Source: JAIRTY01 sp050257395 (lineage in GTDB: Bacteria; Actinomycetota; Actinomycetes; Streptosporangiales; Streptosporangiaceae). From it: DNA of 34,729 nucleotides. The stretch spans positions 1 to 34,729 of the forward strand of contig JBLMWU010000024.1 in assembly GCA_050257395.1 (NCBI GenBank), given 5' to 3'. A model generated the notes under the pieces. That model was not told the DNA's origin. It was given only the letters and a program-made list of their open reading frames with translations, and made no database searches. Shown here one piece after another: positions 22,878-31,365 of this stretch. The stretch's first letter is position 1, and every line of letters begins with the position of its first letter. The position numbers were made by a program, and so were the translations under genes.

Positions 22878-22920
22878 CCGCTGGCCGGCGTGGTGATTGC
22901 CTCGCCACGCCGGCCAGCGG
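22878..22920 (+). terminator. Perfect 16-bp hairpin terminator
   Basis: CCGCTGGCCGGCGTGG (22878-22893) and CCACGCCGGCCAGCGG (22905-22920) pair completely around an 11-base loop, starting at the base after the GNAT stop codon. It can serve the convergent GH18 gene as well. Confidence 0.88.
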
Positions 22921-22957
22921 CTAACCCCCGTGCGAAGCCCGGGGAACTGCATCGTGA

Positions 22958-23830
22958 TCAGCGGGTGAACGGGCTGAAGATGGTGGTGAACTGGCCAGTG
23001 CCCTGGCTGATCCCGCTGCACGTCGACGAGGCGCTCGTTTGCCCCGGGCAGCCGCCGTTGTCCCGGCCCTCGGACCAGAACGACAGCAGCGCGATCGCCT
23101 TCGAAGCCGCGTACGACTCCACCGCCGAGGCGTCTGACAGGGTGAAGATCTCCCCGGAGGAGTCATTCTGCCCGATCATCACGGTCAGGCCCGTCATCGC
23201 GTACGCCGACGAGGACGAGATCCCGTACGCCGATGCCACCTGCCCGGCCGAGGCATCCAGCGCCTGCTCCGCCGCGGTGCCCATCTCGGTCCCTGAGCTC
23301 CCGTAGTCCATCGCCATCACGTTCACCACGTTCGGCGTGAACCCGTTCGACCTGCCGTTGCTCAGCACGGCCAGCCCTGGCGAGGTCAGCCCCGTCGGCA
23401 GCACCGGCAGCGTGTAGTCGATCATCAGCGAGGAGTGCCCGTTGGCCTGCGCCCACGACCGCAGCATTGCCAGCGCCGCGTTCGTCAGGTTGACGTCGCT
23501 GGAGTTGGTCAGCTCGTTCGACTCGATGTCGAAGTCCAGCCCCGCCGGGTTGAAGTAGTTCACCACGGCCTCGAGCTGGGTCGCCATCGCGCTCGCCGAC
23601 GAGCACTGGCTGCCCAGGTCCGTGCCGTTGGTGTCGGCGTTGTAGCCGCCGAACGAGATGAACACGTTCCCGCCCGCCGCCTGCAGGCTGCTCACCTCGC
23701 TCTGGTAGGTGGACGCGTTGTACATGCTCCACTGGCATCCCGAGCCATCCACGAACGCCAGCGAGAAGTACTTGTCCCCGTAGCCATTCGCGCTGCCGGT
23801 CGCGGGCACCCGCCAGCACGGTGTGACCAA
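22958..23830 (-). pseudogene. GH18 chitinase-like catalytic domain, 5'-truncated
   Basis: About 290 codons of a GH18 domain. The catalytic strand motif is AGLDFDIESNEL (D-x-D-x-E with the acid Glu). Supporting segments are KYFSLAFVDGSGCQW, VFISFGGYNAD, YTLPVLPTGLTSPGLAVLSN, VNVMAMDYGSSGTEMG, and LLSFWSEGRDNGGCPG. Secreted actinomycete homologues begin with a signal peptide, often a carbohydrate-binding domain, and a first beta-strand such as F/Y-x-P-Y-V-D. None of this is present: the frame begins at a TTG, and reading upstream meets a stop about 65 bases further on after Pro/Ser-rich sequence that resembles linker. It therefore lacks export and the first strand of the barrel and is probably a relic, although the remaining frame is intact with strong third-position G/C. 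A short intracellular version cannot be excluded. Confidence 0.7.
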
Positions 23831-23916
23831 GATCGAGGAGCCGCCGGGCTGTGTCTTAGCGCAGACCCTTGCCGGCTCCGGTGATGGGCGTGATGGTCAT
23901 CGCGCCAGGCCGCGTG

Positions 23917-24393
23917 TCAGGCCGGGTACTGGTCGTGGCGGGCCCACAGCGCGATCCAGTCCTCGTCCGTCAGCGTGCGCCCGGATGAGCGTATCGCGGC
24001 GAGTTCGCGGAAGTATTCCTCCCGGGGCGGGCCTGGCGCGAACAGGATGAGCATCCGGGCTGGCGCGCCGCTCTCGTTGGCGAAGGCGTGAATCCCGCCA
24101 GGCGGGACGTAGAGAAAATCACCCTTCGCCGCGTCGATCCAGGTTTCCCCGTTGAAGAGCCGGACCGTGCCTTCCATGACGTAGAAGGACTCAGAGAAGG
24201 TCTTATGGAAATGCGGATCGGCGCCACCGGGCGACTCCGTCATGTTCCATTCGAACAACCCGTACTGGCCGCCGGTGGCAGAGCCCGGGGCAGTGAAGCG
24301 GATGTGGGTACCCGACGGGTACGTCACCGACGGCACCTCGCCGGCCGGACGGTACCGTGCGCTGACCTCACCGGCGTCTGCGCTGTAGGACAC
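23917..24393 (-). CDS. Cupin-domain protein
   Basis: A 158-residue cupin. Motif 1 is PHFHKTFSESFYVMEGTVRLF (HxH with Glu), motif 2 GDFLYVPPGGIHAFAN (P-x-G-x-x-H). These supply the 3-His-1-Glu metal site of small cupins. There is no other domain. Substrate or ligand is not decidable; many are dioxygenases or isomerases, others sensor proteins. The GTG start (24391-24393) is backed by GGGAGGA. It ends 87 bases from the truncated GH18 frame and lies 128 bases from the phosphatase gene, all on the minus strand. Confidence 0.8.
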   Translation of the reverse strand: MSYSADAGEVSARYRPAGEVPSVTYPSGTHIRFTAPGSATGGQYGLFEWNMTESPGGADPHFHKTFSESFYVMEGTVRLFNGETWIDAAKGDFLYVPPGGIHAFANESGAPARMLILFAPGPPREEYFRELAAIRSSGRTLTDEDWIALWARHDQYPA

Positions 24394-24520
24394 TGCCAGT
24401 CCTCCCGTTGGGGGCTGCCCGGCGGGCGGCCGCGGTGGCCAGGCTGATCTACCCGGCCATCATGTCACCCCCGGTTCGCGCCGCCCCGGCGAGCGGGGTG
24501 CGCAGGGCGCTCGCCACGGG

Positions 24521-26170
24521 TCAGGCTGCGGGGACGATGCGGGCGAGGAGCAGGGTGATGTCGTCCTCCCCGCGCCCCCGCAACCCGCGGGTGATCGCGT
24601 GGCAGGCGTCGTCCAGTGCGCTGCCCGGCTGCGCGAAGGCGCCGGTGAGGGCGTGCTGCAGGGCCGCCAGCCCGTCGTCAAGCGCCCGGTCGCGGCTCTC
24701 GACCAGCCCATCGGTGTAGAGGGCGAGGACGGCTCCGGGCGGCAACTCGATCTCTGTGACCTCAAAGGATTCGTTGCCGAGGCCGAGCGGCAGCCCCGGG
24801 GGGAGGTCGAGCATCCGTGCCTCGGCGCCCGGCAGGGTCACCACCGGTGGCATGTGGCCTGCCTGGACGACCAGGCAGGTGTGGGCCCCGGGGTCGACGA
24901 TGGCGGCGACACAGGTCGCGTACGGGGCGGTGGCTATGTCGGTCACCATGCGGTCCAGCCTGCCGAGCAGCTGAGCGGGCGGCAGCCCGAGGTCGGCCAG
25001 GGTGTGGGCGGCGGTGCGCAGCTGCACCATGACCGCTGCCGCCTCGGGGCCATGGCCCATCGCGTCGCCGACGATCAGCATCACCCTGCCGTCCCGCAAG
25101 GTCACGATGTCGTGCCAGTCGCCCCCGAGGACACTGCCGCCCACCGGCAGGTAGTGGTGCGCGACCTCCATCCCCGCTGGTGCCTGCGGCCGGCTGGCGA
25201 CCAGCGACTGCTGCAGGGCAAGGGTGGTGCGCCGCTCCCGCTGATACAGGCGGGCGTTTTCGATGCACACCGCGGCCCGGGAGGCGAGCTCGCTGGCCGG
25301 CACCAGGTCGCCCTGGTGGAACGGCGGGCTCGCGGGCTCGCGGCCGAACAGCGCGCAGCCGATCACCGCCCCGCGGGCCGCCAGCGGCACGGCGAGGAAG
25401 GACGTGTAGCGGCGGGCCGCGTCCTGGCCGCCGGGCTGCTGGCCGAGCCGCTGCGCGGTCTGGCTGTCCAGCTGGTCGAACACCACGGGCTCGGCGGTTG
25501 TCATCGCATCGGCCAGTGGCGTGTCCTCGCCGAGAACGAGCACCTCACCGGGACGGAGCAGGGTGCCGGCGAGGTCGGCCCCGGGGCCCGCCATGCGCCC
25601 GGCGAGCCTGCGGACCGCGGTCCCGGGGCCGGTCGCGGTGGTGCCGAGTTCGTCGGCGGCGAGCAGCCGTTCAACGATGTAGATGGCGGCGGCGTCCGCG
25701 AATCGCGGGACCGCGGTGTCGACGACCTCCGCCGCGGTGTCCAGCAGATCCAGGGTGGTGCCGATCCGGGCGGTCGCCTCACTGAGCCAGCCGGGGAGGG
25801 GCTGCACCGAGGCGCGCTGGGCGATGACCAGCGCGCCGTTTCCCTCGCCGGCCAATGGCTCCCAGCGGATGGCGAAGCGCCCTTCGCCGAGATCGCCGCC
25901 GGCCACGGTGGTGGCGAAGACCTCCCCCGAGCCGACCTGGGCGAGTGCGCGGCGGACCAGGTCCCGCTGGCCTGGGCCGGTCAGCAGCACGTCGCAGATG
26001 TCGTGGCCGGTCATGGCCCGCGCCGTGCGGCCGAACAGCTGCGCGGCCGTCACCGGCCAGGCGGTGACCCGCCCCTCCCGGTCGACCGTGAACGCCCCGA
26101 GGCCGGCCAGAGCCGGCTCACGCCGCCGGGGAAGCTCAGCGTGCGTGTCCCAGGCACTCGGCGATTCCAC
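24521..26170 (-). CDS. PAS-GAF-PP2C (SpoIIE-type) serine phosphatase
   Basis: A 549-residue signalling protein. Residues about 15-120 are PAS-like (GLGAFTVDREGRVTAWPVTAAQLFGRTARAM), 140-310 a GAF domain (FADAAAIYIVERLLAADELG and SFLAVPLAARGAVIGCALFGRE), and 325-549 a SpoIIE/PPM phosphatase (GSVLGGDWHDIVTL, LIVGDAMGHGPEAAAVM, LYTDGLVESRD, EDDITLLLARI) with all metal-binding Asp residues in place. Such proteins dephosphorylate anti-anti-sigma factors in response to a signal read by the PAS and GAF domains. No RsbW-type kinase or STAS partner is in the window. The GTG start at 26168-26170 is preceded by AGGTG. Confidence 0.9.
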   Translation of the reverse strand: MESPSAWDTHAELPRRREPALAGLGAFTVDREGRVTAWPVTAAQLFGRTARAMTGHDICDVLLTGPGQRDLVRRALAQVGSGEVFATTVAGGDLGEGRFAIRWEPLAGEGNGALVIAQRASVQPLPGWLSEATARIGTTLDLLDTAAEVVDTAVPRFADAAAIYIVERLLAADELGTTATGPGTAVRRLAGRMAGPGADLAGTLLRPGEVLVLGEDTPLADAMTTAEPVVFDQLDSQTAQRLGQQPGGQDAARRYTSFLAVPLAARGAVIGCALFGREPASPPFHQGDLVPASELASRAAVCIENARLYQRERRTTLALQQSLVASRPQAPAGMEVAHHYLPVGGSVLGGDWHDIVTLRDGRVMLIVGDAMGHGPEAAAVMVQLRTAAHTLADLGLPPAQLLGRLDRMVTDIATAPYATCVAAIVDPGAHTCLVVQAGHMPPVVTLPGAEARMLDLPPGLPLGLGNESFEVTEIELPPGAVLALYTDGLVESRDRALDDGLAALQHALTGAFAQPGSALDDACHAITRGLRGRGEDDITLLLARIVPAA

Positions 26171-26292
26171 GGCGGCACCTGCACTTACCTATGGACGAGT
26201 CCGCCAGCCTGCCGCGGGCAAACCGCCGGGCCATTCACGCCGTGGCCCGGCCATTCGCCGTCAGCTGCCGCCAGCGTCCGGGCGATATCATC

Positions 26293-26340
26293 CAGATGCG
26301 CAATGTATCGCATCATCCATCCCGAACGCGCAGATGCGCA
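26293..26340. promoter_or_regulatory. Repeats in the phosphatase-methyltransferase divergent region
   Basis: CAGATGCGCA occurs twice in the same orientation (26293-26302 and 26331-26340). The first is followed by the inverted arm CGCATC (26309-26314), which pairs with GATGCG (26295-26300). Position between divergent genes suggests operator sites. No clear promoter elements are seen. Confidence 0.35.
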
Positions 26341-26418
26341 CATTAGCGGGAAAAGGCACGGAGCTGGGCACCGCCGGCATCGGGTTCGCAGCGCCGGTAC
26401 GGCGAGACAGGAGACCTG

Positions 26419-27249
26419 ATGACCGACGATCAGAGCTGGGTGCCCCCGGGGATCGACACCACCCGCGCGAACGTCGCGCGGATCTACGACTACCTGCTCG
26501 GCGGCACCCACAACTTCCTCGCCGACCAGGACGTGGGCCGGATGATCATCGCCGTCGAACCCAACTCCAGGGCGATCGGCCAGGCCAACCGGGCGTTCCT
26601 CGGCAGGGCCGTGCGGTGCCTGGCGGCAGCCGGCGTCCGGCAGTTCCTCGACATCGGCTCTGGCATTCCCACCCAGGGCAATGTCCATGAGGTCGCCCAG
26701 CAGGCAGCGCCGGACGCCCGGATCGTCTACGCGGACATCGACCCCGTCGCCATCGCCCACAGCAGGGCCATCCTCGCGGGCAACCGCAACGCGGCCGTCA
26801 TCGAGGCCGACCTGCGGGAGCCCGGGAAGATTCTCGCCGCCGAGGACACCCGCCGGCTCATCGACTTCAGCCAGCCGGTCGGCCTGATGCTCCTCGCCGT
26901 GCTGCACTTCATCGGCGACGCAGACGACCCGTGGCAGCTGGTGGCCACCCTGCGGGACGCGCTGGCACCGGGCAGCTACCTCGTGATCAGCCACGGGACC
27001 GACGAGGGCAGGCCGGAGGTGGCCAAGGCCGCCGAGAAGGTCTATCAGCGCGGCGTCTCGGCGAACATCCACATGCGGCCGCGTGCGGACATCCTGCGCT
27101 TCTTCACCGGCTTCGACCTGCTGGAGCCCGGGCTGGTCGAGATCCCCTACTGGCGGCCCGATGAAGCAGCCGATGTCTCAGCCGGGCCAGCCAGGTTCTG
27201 GGGCGGCCTGGCCGGGGTGGGGATCAAGCCAGGCCAGGGGGCCGGATGA
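26419..27249 (+). CDS. SAV2177-family SAM-dependent methyltransferase
   Basis: A 276-residue member of the SAV2177/DUF574 (Methyltransf_19) family, very expanded in filamentous actinomycetes. Hallmarks are IDTTRANVARIYDYLLGGTHNFLADQ, the SAM-binding FLDIGSGIPTQGNVHEVAQ, VVY/IVYADIDPVAIAHS, and a C-terminal PYWRPDE. The methyl acceptor is unknown for the family as a whole. GGAG in ACAGGAGACCTG lies before the ATG. It is transcribed in the same direction as the downstream P450 fusion, but an intervening hairpin and a separate promoter suggest independent expression. Confidence 0.92.
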   Translation: MTDDQSWVPPGIDTTRANVARIYDYLLGGTHNFLADQDVGRMIIAVEPNSRAIGQANRAFLGRAVRCLAAAGVRQFLDIGSGIPTQGNVHEVAQQAAPDARIVYADIDPVAIAHSRAILAGNRNAAVIEADLREPGKILAAEDTRRLIDFSQPVGLMLLAVLHFIGDADDPWQLVATLRDALAPGSYLVISHGTDEGRPEVAKAAEKVYQRGVSANIHMRPRADILRFFTGFDLLEPGLVEIPYWRPDEAADVSAGPARFWGGLAGVGIKPGQGAG

Positions 27250-27284
27250 GGCCACCCGGCGAGTGACCGGGGCGCCGCCGGTGC

Positions 27285-27308
27285 TGCCCGCGGCCCGCCG
27301 CGCGGGCA
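27285..27308 (+). terminator. Hairpin between methyltransferase and P450 fusion
   Basis: TGCCCGCG (27285-27292) pairs with CGCGGGCA (27301-27308) around an 8-base loop. It is close upstream of the A/T-rich P450 promoter region. Confidence 0.5.
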
Positions 27309-27359
27309 AGCCGGGCAGATGGCCGGGAACAGGCCATTTTACTTTGACATGAAGGGCTC

Positions 27360-27365
27360 TACAGT
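27360..27365 (+). promoter_or_regulatory. Leaderless -10 element of the P450 fusion
   Basis: TACAGT lies at -12 to -7 relative to the A of the ATG at 27372, the geometry of leaderless actinobacterial promoters. A TTGACA at 27344-27349 is too close (10-base spacer) to act as its -35. The surrounding 27331-27365 is unusually A/T-rich. Confidence 0.5.
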
Positions 27366-27371
27366 TGGCGA

Positions 27372-30300
27372 ATGGAGCCCGAGAAGTCCCTTTCGGGGGT
27401 ATCTGCGCCATCGCTCATGGTGCGATTCCAGGGATCTGACCGGAGCCTGCCAGCGGGTCCTTCCTACCTGGTCGGCCGCGATCCCGACTGCGACATCGTC
27501 AGCACCGACGCCCGCGTCTCGTGGCAGCACGCCGTGCTGCGGCTGGCAGCAGGCCGCTGGGTGCTGGCGGACAACGGGAGCACGAACGGCATCTACGCCG
27601 CGGGCCAGCGGGTGGACAGCATCGAGATCAGCGGCGAATGCGTGGTCCGGCTCGGCCATCCGGTGGACGGGCCGGTGCTGCACTGCGCCATCGGCACCAC
27701 CACCCGGACGGCGCCCGCGGCCCCGGCAGCGCCCGCGGCCCAGACTGCGTCCGCCCAGGCTGCGCCCGCGCAGGCGGTATCCGCTACCCGGACGGGACCC
27801 GTCACGGCGCCGGCAGCGGCCGGGGCGGGCCGCGCGGAACCGGTCACCCGCGTGCTGGCCAGGCCAGCGGGCGGCAACGGAGCAACCGCACCGCCCGGGC
27901 GGCCGCTGCCGCCGCCGGCGCCGGTCCTTCCGGGCCCCGGCCGGAGCCCGGCACCGGCGCCCGGCCCACCGACCGGCCCACCGTCCGGCCCGCCACCCGG
28001 CGACGGCATCGCGGACATCCCGTACGCCATTCGCTGGCTGGTGCCGAACGGCGAGCGGTTCGCGAACTTCGGCATCCTAAACGACAACGACACCCAGCTT
28101 GACTACTACCGGCGGTTCGGGCACATCTACGCGGTCGGGGTGCCCACCAAGAAGTGGCGGCTGGTCGTCGTCTCGGACCCGGACCTGCTCGACGAAGTGG
28201 CGGAGAACGAGGAGCAGTTCGGCAAGCCCGTCGAGGAGATCAACTTCTTCGCCCAGCTGAGCAACTCGCGCGGCGGCGGCATCTCGGTGATCGGCGACGG
28301 CGAGCACTACGAGCGGGTCCGGCGGGTGATGCTGCCCTGGTACGCGCCGTCGCACCAGCGGACGCAGCTGCCCCGGATGCAGGAGCAGGCGCGCAGGCTC
28401 GTCGCCGCCTGGGCGGCGATCCCCGATGACCAGCCCATCGACGCGCGGGCCTGGATGGAGCGGTACACGCTGGAGGTGTCCGGGCGCGGCGCCTGCAACT
28501 ACGACTTCGGCCTGCTCGGCGGCAACGGTGACCCCCATCCGTTCGCGGCCGCCGTCCCGGAGAGCACCAAGGAGAGCATCCTGCGGGTCGCCGACCCCCG
28601 GCCGGACTTCACGCTGTTCGCCGGGAAGGCACGGCGCGAGCGCCGCAGGCGCTACCGCCGCAACAACGAGGAGCTGTTCCGCACGGCCGGCGCGCTCGTG
28701 CACGCCCGCCAGCACGCCAGCCCGCCCGGGCAGCAGACGGACCTGCTCAGCCGCCTGGTCAGCACCCCGGATCCGGAGACCGGCGAGCTGCTCGACGCCG
28801 GGACCGTGCGTGACCAGGTCCTCATGCACCTGTCGAACGGCTTCAACGGTCCGTCGATCACCGGGGCGTGGCTCGCCTTCATCCTCGCCACCCACCCGGA
28901 CATCCAGGAAAAGGTCATCGCCGAGATCGACGGGGTCACCGGCGGCGACCCCGGCTACGACCTGCGGTACGAGGACCTGCTGGCGCTGACCTACACCACC
29001 CAGGTGATCAAGGAGACGCTGCGGATCTACCCGCCGATGCCGGTCACCATCCGCCGCAGCCTCCGGGACGGGACGCTCGGCCGCTACCGGGTCCGCAACG
29101 GCGACATCATCCTCGTCGGGACGCTCGCCGCCCAGCGCGACCCGCGCTACTGGGGCCCGGATCCCGGCCGGTTCGACCCGGATCACTTCGCGCCGGACAG
29201 GGTCGCTGAGCGGCCCCGGCACGCGTTCATTCCGTTCTCCATCGGAAAACGGCAGTGCATGGCGCAAGAGGTCACGTTCATGATGCTCCGCGTCGTCCTG
29301 TGCGAGATCTGCCAGCACTACCGGCTGCGGCTGCCGCCGGGCGCGACGGTGACCAAGAACACCGTGGTGACCACCAAGCCCGCGGCCGTCCCGATCATCC
29401 GGGTGCCGCGGCAGGACGCCCGCCGGCCAGCGCCGGCGCCGGCGGTGACGCAGGACCGCCCGGCCGCGCCCGCGCCAGCCGCCCACTGGGGCGAGCCCAC
29501 CGAGATCCCGGCGGCCAGCGCCTACCGCGAGCTGGTGATCGCCTACGGCAGCAACTTCGGGGCGAACAAGGAGCTGGCCGAGCGGTTCGCCGAGCGCGGC
29601 AGCTTCCACGGCTACACGACCAGCTTGATGACATTGAACGAGCTGGCGCAGGCGCCGCCCCGCACCCAGCCGTGGCTGCTCGTGGTCATGACCTCCACCT
29701 ACACCTCCAACCCGCCGTCCAACGCGACCGCCTTCAAGTCCTGGCTGGAAGCCACCGAGCCGGGCACGCAGCTGTGGCGCAGCTGCCGCTACCTGGTCTG
29801 GGGGCTCGGCAACACCCAGTGGAACGCGTTCCTCGCCTTCCCCCGCTACGTGCAGCAGAAGCTGGCCGCGCTCGGCGCCACGCCGCTCGCGGACCTGGCC
29901 CACGGCGACGTGGGATCACCGGTGTGGGAACGGCAGCACGCGGACTGGAACGCCCGTATCTGGCCGGTCCTGCTCGAGCTGTCCGGGGCGCGCACCACCG
30001 AGGCCGCGGTCGCGCGGGTCACCGCGGAGAAGGCGGCCACCGGGGTGCTGACACGCTCGGACTCGACCACCGCCATGCACCGGTCGCTGTTCGGCCAGGG
30101 CTCCGGGCAGCGCGCCGTGCTGGTCCCGGAGATCCTCACCAACACCGTGGGCAAGGACACGATCGAGGCGCGCGCCACCGCCTGCCGGGAACTGCAGGCG
30201 GCGGGGTCGCCGAAGCGGACCCGGCACCTGGAGCTCAGCCTGCCGCCCGGGGTCAGCTACCGGGCCGGCGACCATCTCGGTGTCTGCCCGAAGAACGACC

Positions 30301-31349
30301 CGGACCAGGTCGAGCGGCTCGCGCGGCACCTCGGCGCGGGGCTCGACGGCGTGTTCATGGTGCCGAAGGCGGCCGACGTCCGGGCCGTGCCCAAGGGGGT
30401 GGTGCTCCAGGTCCGCAACATCCTCACCAGCCTGGTCGACATCACCGGCAGGCCGTCCGTGCCCCTGGTCGACCTGCTGCTCAAGAAGGCGGCCGACCCG
30501 GCCGACCGGGCGAAGCTGGCGCAGCTCAGGGACATCCTGGAGACGCCGGGCGGGCCGGGGTCGCCGCTGCGCACGGCGGCCGACGCGGGCGGGTGGAACG
30601 TGCTGCGGCTGCTCGACGACTTCCCGTCCTGCTCGCTGAACATCTTCGAGTTCCTGCGGGTGGCTCAGCCGCTCCGGCCGCGCTACTACTCGACGAGTTC
30701 GAGCCCGCGGGTGCACGGCAGCGGGGTCGCCCACGTGACCGTGGGCCTGGAGACGGCGCCGGTGCCGGGCATGCCCGGCCGCGACTTCCGCGGGATGAGC
30801 TCGCATTACCTGCACACGCTGCGCCCGGGCGACCGGGTGAACGTGTTCCTGGAAAGCGCGGACGGGTTCCACCTCCAGGACGACGTGGCCAAGCCGATGA
30901 TCTTCGTGTCCGCGGGGACCGGCTTCGCCCCGATGCGGGCCTTCCTGTGGGAGCGGCTGGCCATGAAGGACGCGGGCGTGGCGCTGGCGGAGGCGGCGCT
31001 GTTCACCGGGATCCGCTCGCGGGATCTCGACTTCATCTACCGGGACGAGATCGAGCGGTTCGCCGCCGAAGGCGCGCTCGACCACCTGCACGTCGCGGCG
31101 TCGCGCACCCAGCCCGGCCGCCGCGAGCACGTCCAGGACCGGCTCCGGCAGGAGGGCGCGCTGGCCTGGCGCCTGCTCACAGCCGGCGGCTACGTCTACG
31201 TCTGCGGCTCTCAGCCGATGCGCGAGGCTGTCCGCGCCGCGCTCGCCGACGTCGCCGCGGAACACGGGTCCCTGCCGCGTGAGCAGGCAGAGGCCTGGCT
31301 GCAGGAACTGGAAACGACCGCACGTTACCGCCCGGACCTGTGGGGCTGA
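27372..31349 (+). CDS. FHA domain-P450-flavodoxin-reductase single-chain fusion (CYP102-like)
   Basis: A 1325-residue protein. Residues 15-107 form an FHA phosphothreonine-binding domain with all key positions: GR (35-36), S50-x2-H53, N68-G69 and T71-N72-G73. A Pro/Ala-rich linker of about 100 residues follows. The P450 domain (about 212-680) has E548-T-L-R551, PFSIGKRQC (heme Cys629) and full CYP102-like length. A flavodoxin FMN domain begins at LVIAYGSNFGANKE (721 on). The FAD/NADPH reductase half contains RYYSTSSSP and SAGTGFAPMRAF, and a Trp sits next to the C-terminus (DLWG) as in CYP102A1. It should be a self-sufficient, NADPH-using cytosolic enzyme on fatty or similar lipophilic substrates. 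The I-helix is odd: aligned without gaps to CYP102A1, E267-T268 correspond to N492-G493. An FHA fusion to this enzyme class is not known to me. Confidence 0.92.
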   Translation: MEPEKSLSGVSAPSLMVRFQGSDRSLPAGPSYLVGRDPDCDIVSTDARVSWQHAVLRLAAGRWVLADNGSTNGIYAAGQRVDSIEISGECVVRLGHPVDGPVLHCAIGTTTRTAPAAPAAPAAQTASAQAAPAQAVSATRTGPVTAPAAAGAGRAEPVTRVLARPAGGNGATAPPGRPLPPPAPVLPGPGRSPAPAPGPPTGPPSGPPPGDGIADIPYAIRWLVPNGERFANFGILNDNDTQLDYYRRFGHIYAVGVPTKKWRLVVVSDPDLLDEVAENEEQFGKPVEEINFFAQLSNSRGGGISVIGDGEHYERVRRVMLPWYAPSHQRTQLPRMQEQARRLVAAWAAIPDDQPIDARAWMERYTLEVSGRGACNYDFGLLGGNGDPHPFAAAVPESTKESILRVADPRPDFTLFAGKARRERRRRYRRNNEELFRTAGALVHARQHASPPGQQTDLLSRLVSTPDPETGELLDAGTVRDQVLMHLSNGFNGPSITGAWLAFILATHPDIQEKVIAEIDGVTGGDPGYDLRYEDLLALTYTTQVIKETLRIYPPMPVTIRRSLRDGTLGRYRVRNGDIILVGTLAAQRDPRYWGPDPGRFDPDHFAPDRVAERPRHAFIPFSIGKRQCMAQEVTFMMLRVVLCEICQHYRLRLPPGATVTKNTVVTTKPAAVPIIRVPRQDARRPAPAPAVTQDRPAAPAPAAHWGEPTEIPAASAYRELVIAYGSNFGANKELAERFAERGSFHGYTTSLMTLNELAQAPPRTQPWLLVVMTSTYTSNPPSNATAFKSWLEATEPGTQLWRSCRYLVWGLGNTQWNAFLAFPRYVQQKLAALGATPLADLAHGDVGSPVWERQHADWNARIWPVLLELSGARTTEAAVARVTAEKAATGVLTRSDSTTAMHRSLFGQGSGQRAVLVPEILTNTVGKDTIEARATACRELQAAGSPKRTRHLELSLPPGVSYRAGDHLGVCPKNDPDQVERLARHLGAGLDGVFMVPKAADVRAVPKGVVLQVRNILTSLVDITGRPSVPLVDLLLKKAADPADRAKLAQLRDILETPGGPGSPLRTAADAGGWNVLRLLDDFPSCSLNIFEFLRVAQPLRPRYYSTSSSPRVHGSGVAHVTVGLETAPVPGMPGRDFRGMSSHYLHTLRPGDRVNVFLESADGFHLQDDVAKPMIFVSAGTGFAPMRAFLWERLAMKDAGVALAEAALFTGIRSRDLDFIYRDEIERFAAEGALDHLHVAASRTQPGRREHVQDRLRQEGALAWRLLTAGGYVYVCGSQPMREAVRAALADVAAEHGSLPREQAEAWLQELETTARYRPDLWG

Positions 31350-31365
31350 ACACTGGGAGCCTGCT

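Noticed and set aside
24599..26419. 606-codon plus-strand open frame
   Set aside because: Antisense shadow of the PAS-GAF-PP2C phosphatase; composition typical of high-GC antisense frames.
27344..27349. TTGACA as -35 of the P450 fusion
   Set aside because: Only 10 bases separate it from the TACAGT that fits the leaderless start, and no -10 lies 16-18 bases downstream.
28077..29903. 608-codon minus-strand frame, and the 675-codon plus frame at 29255-31282
   Set aside because: Both are shadows inside the P450 fusion, whose own frame has every expected motif.
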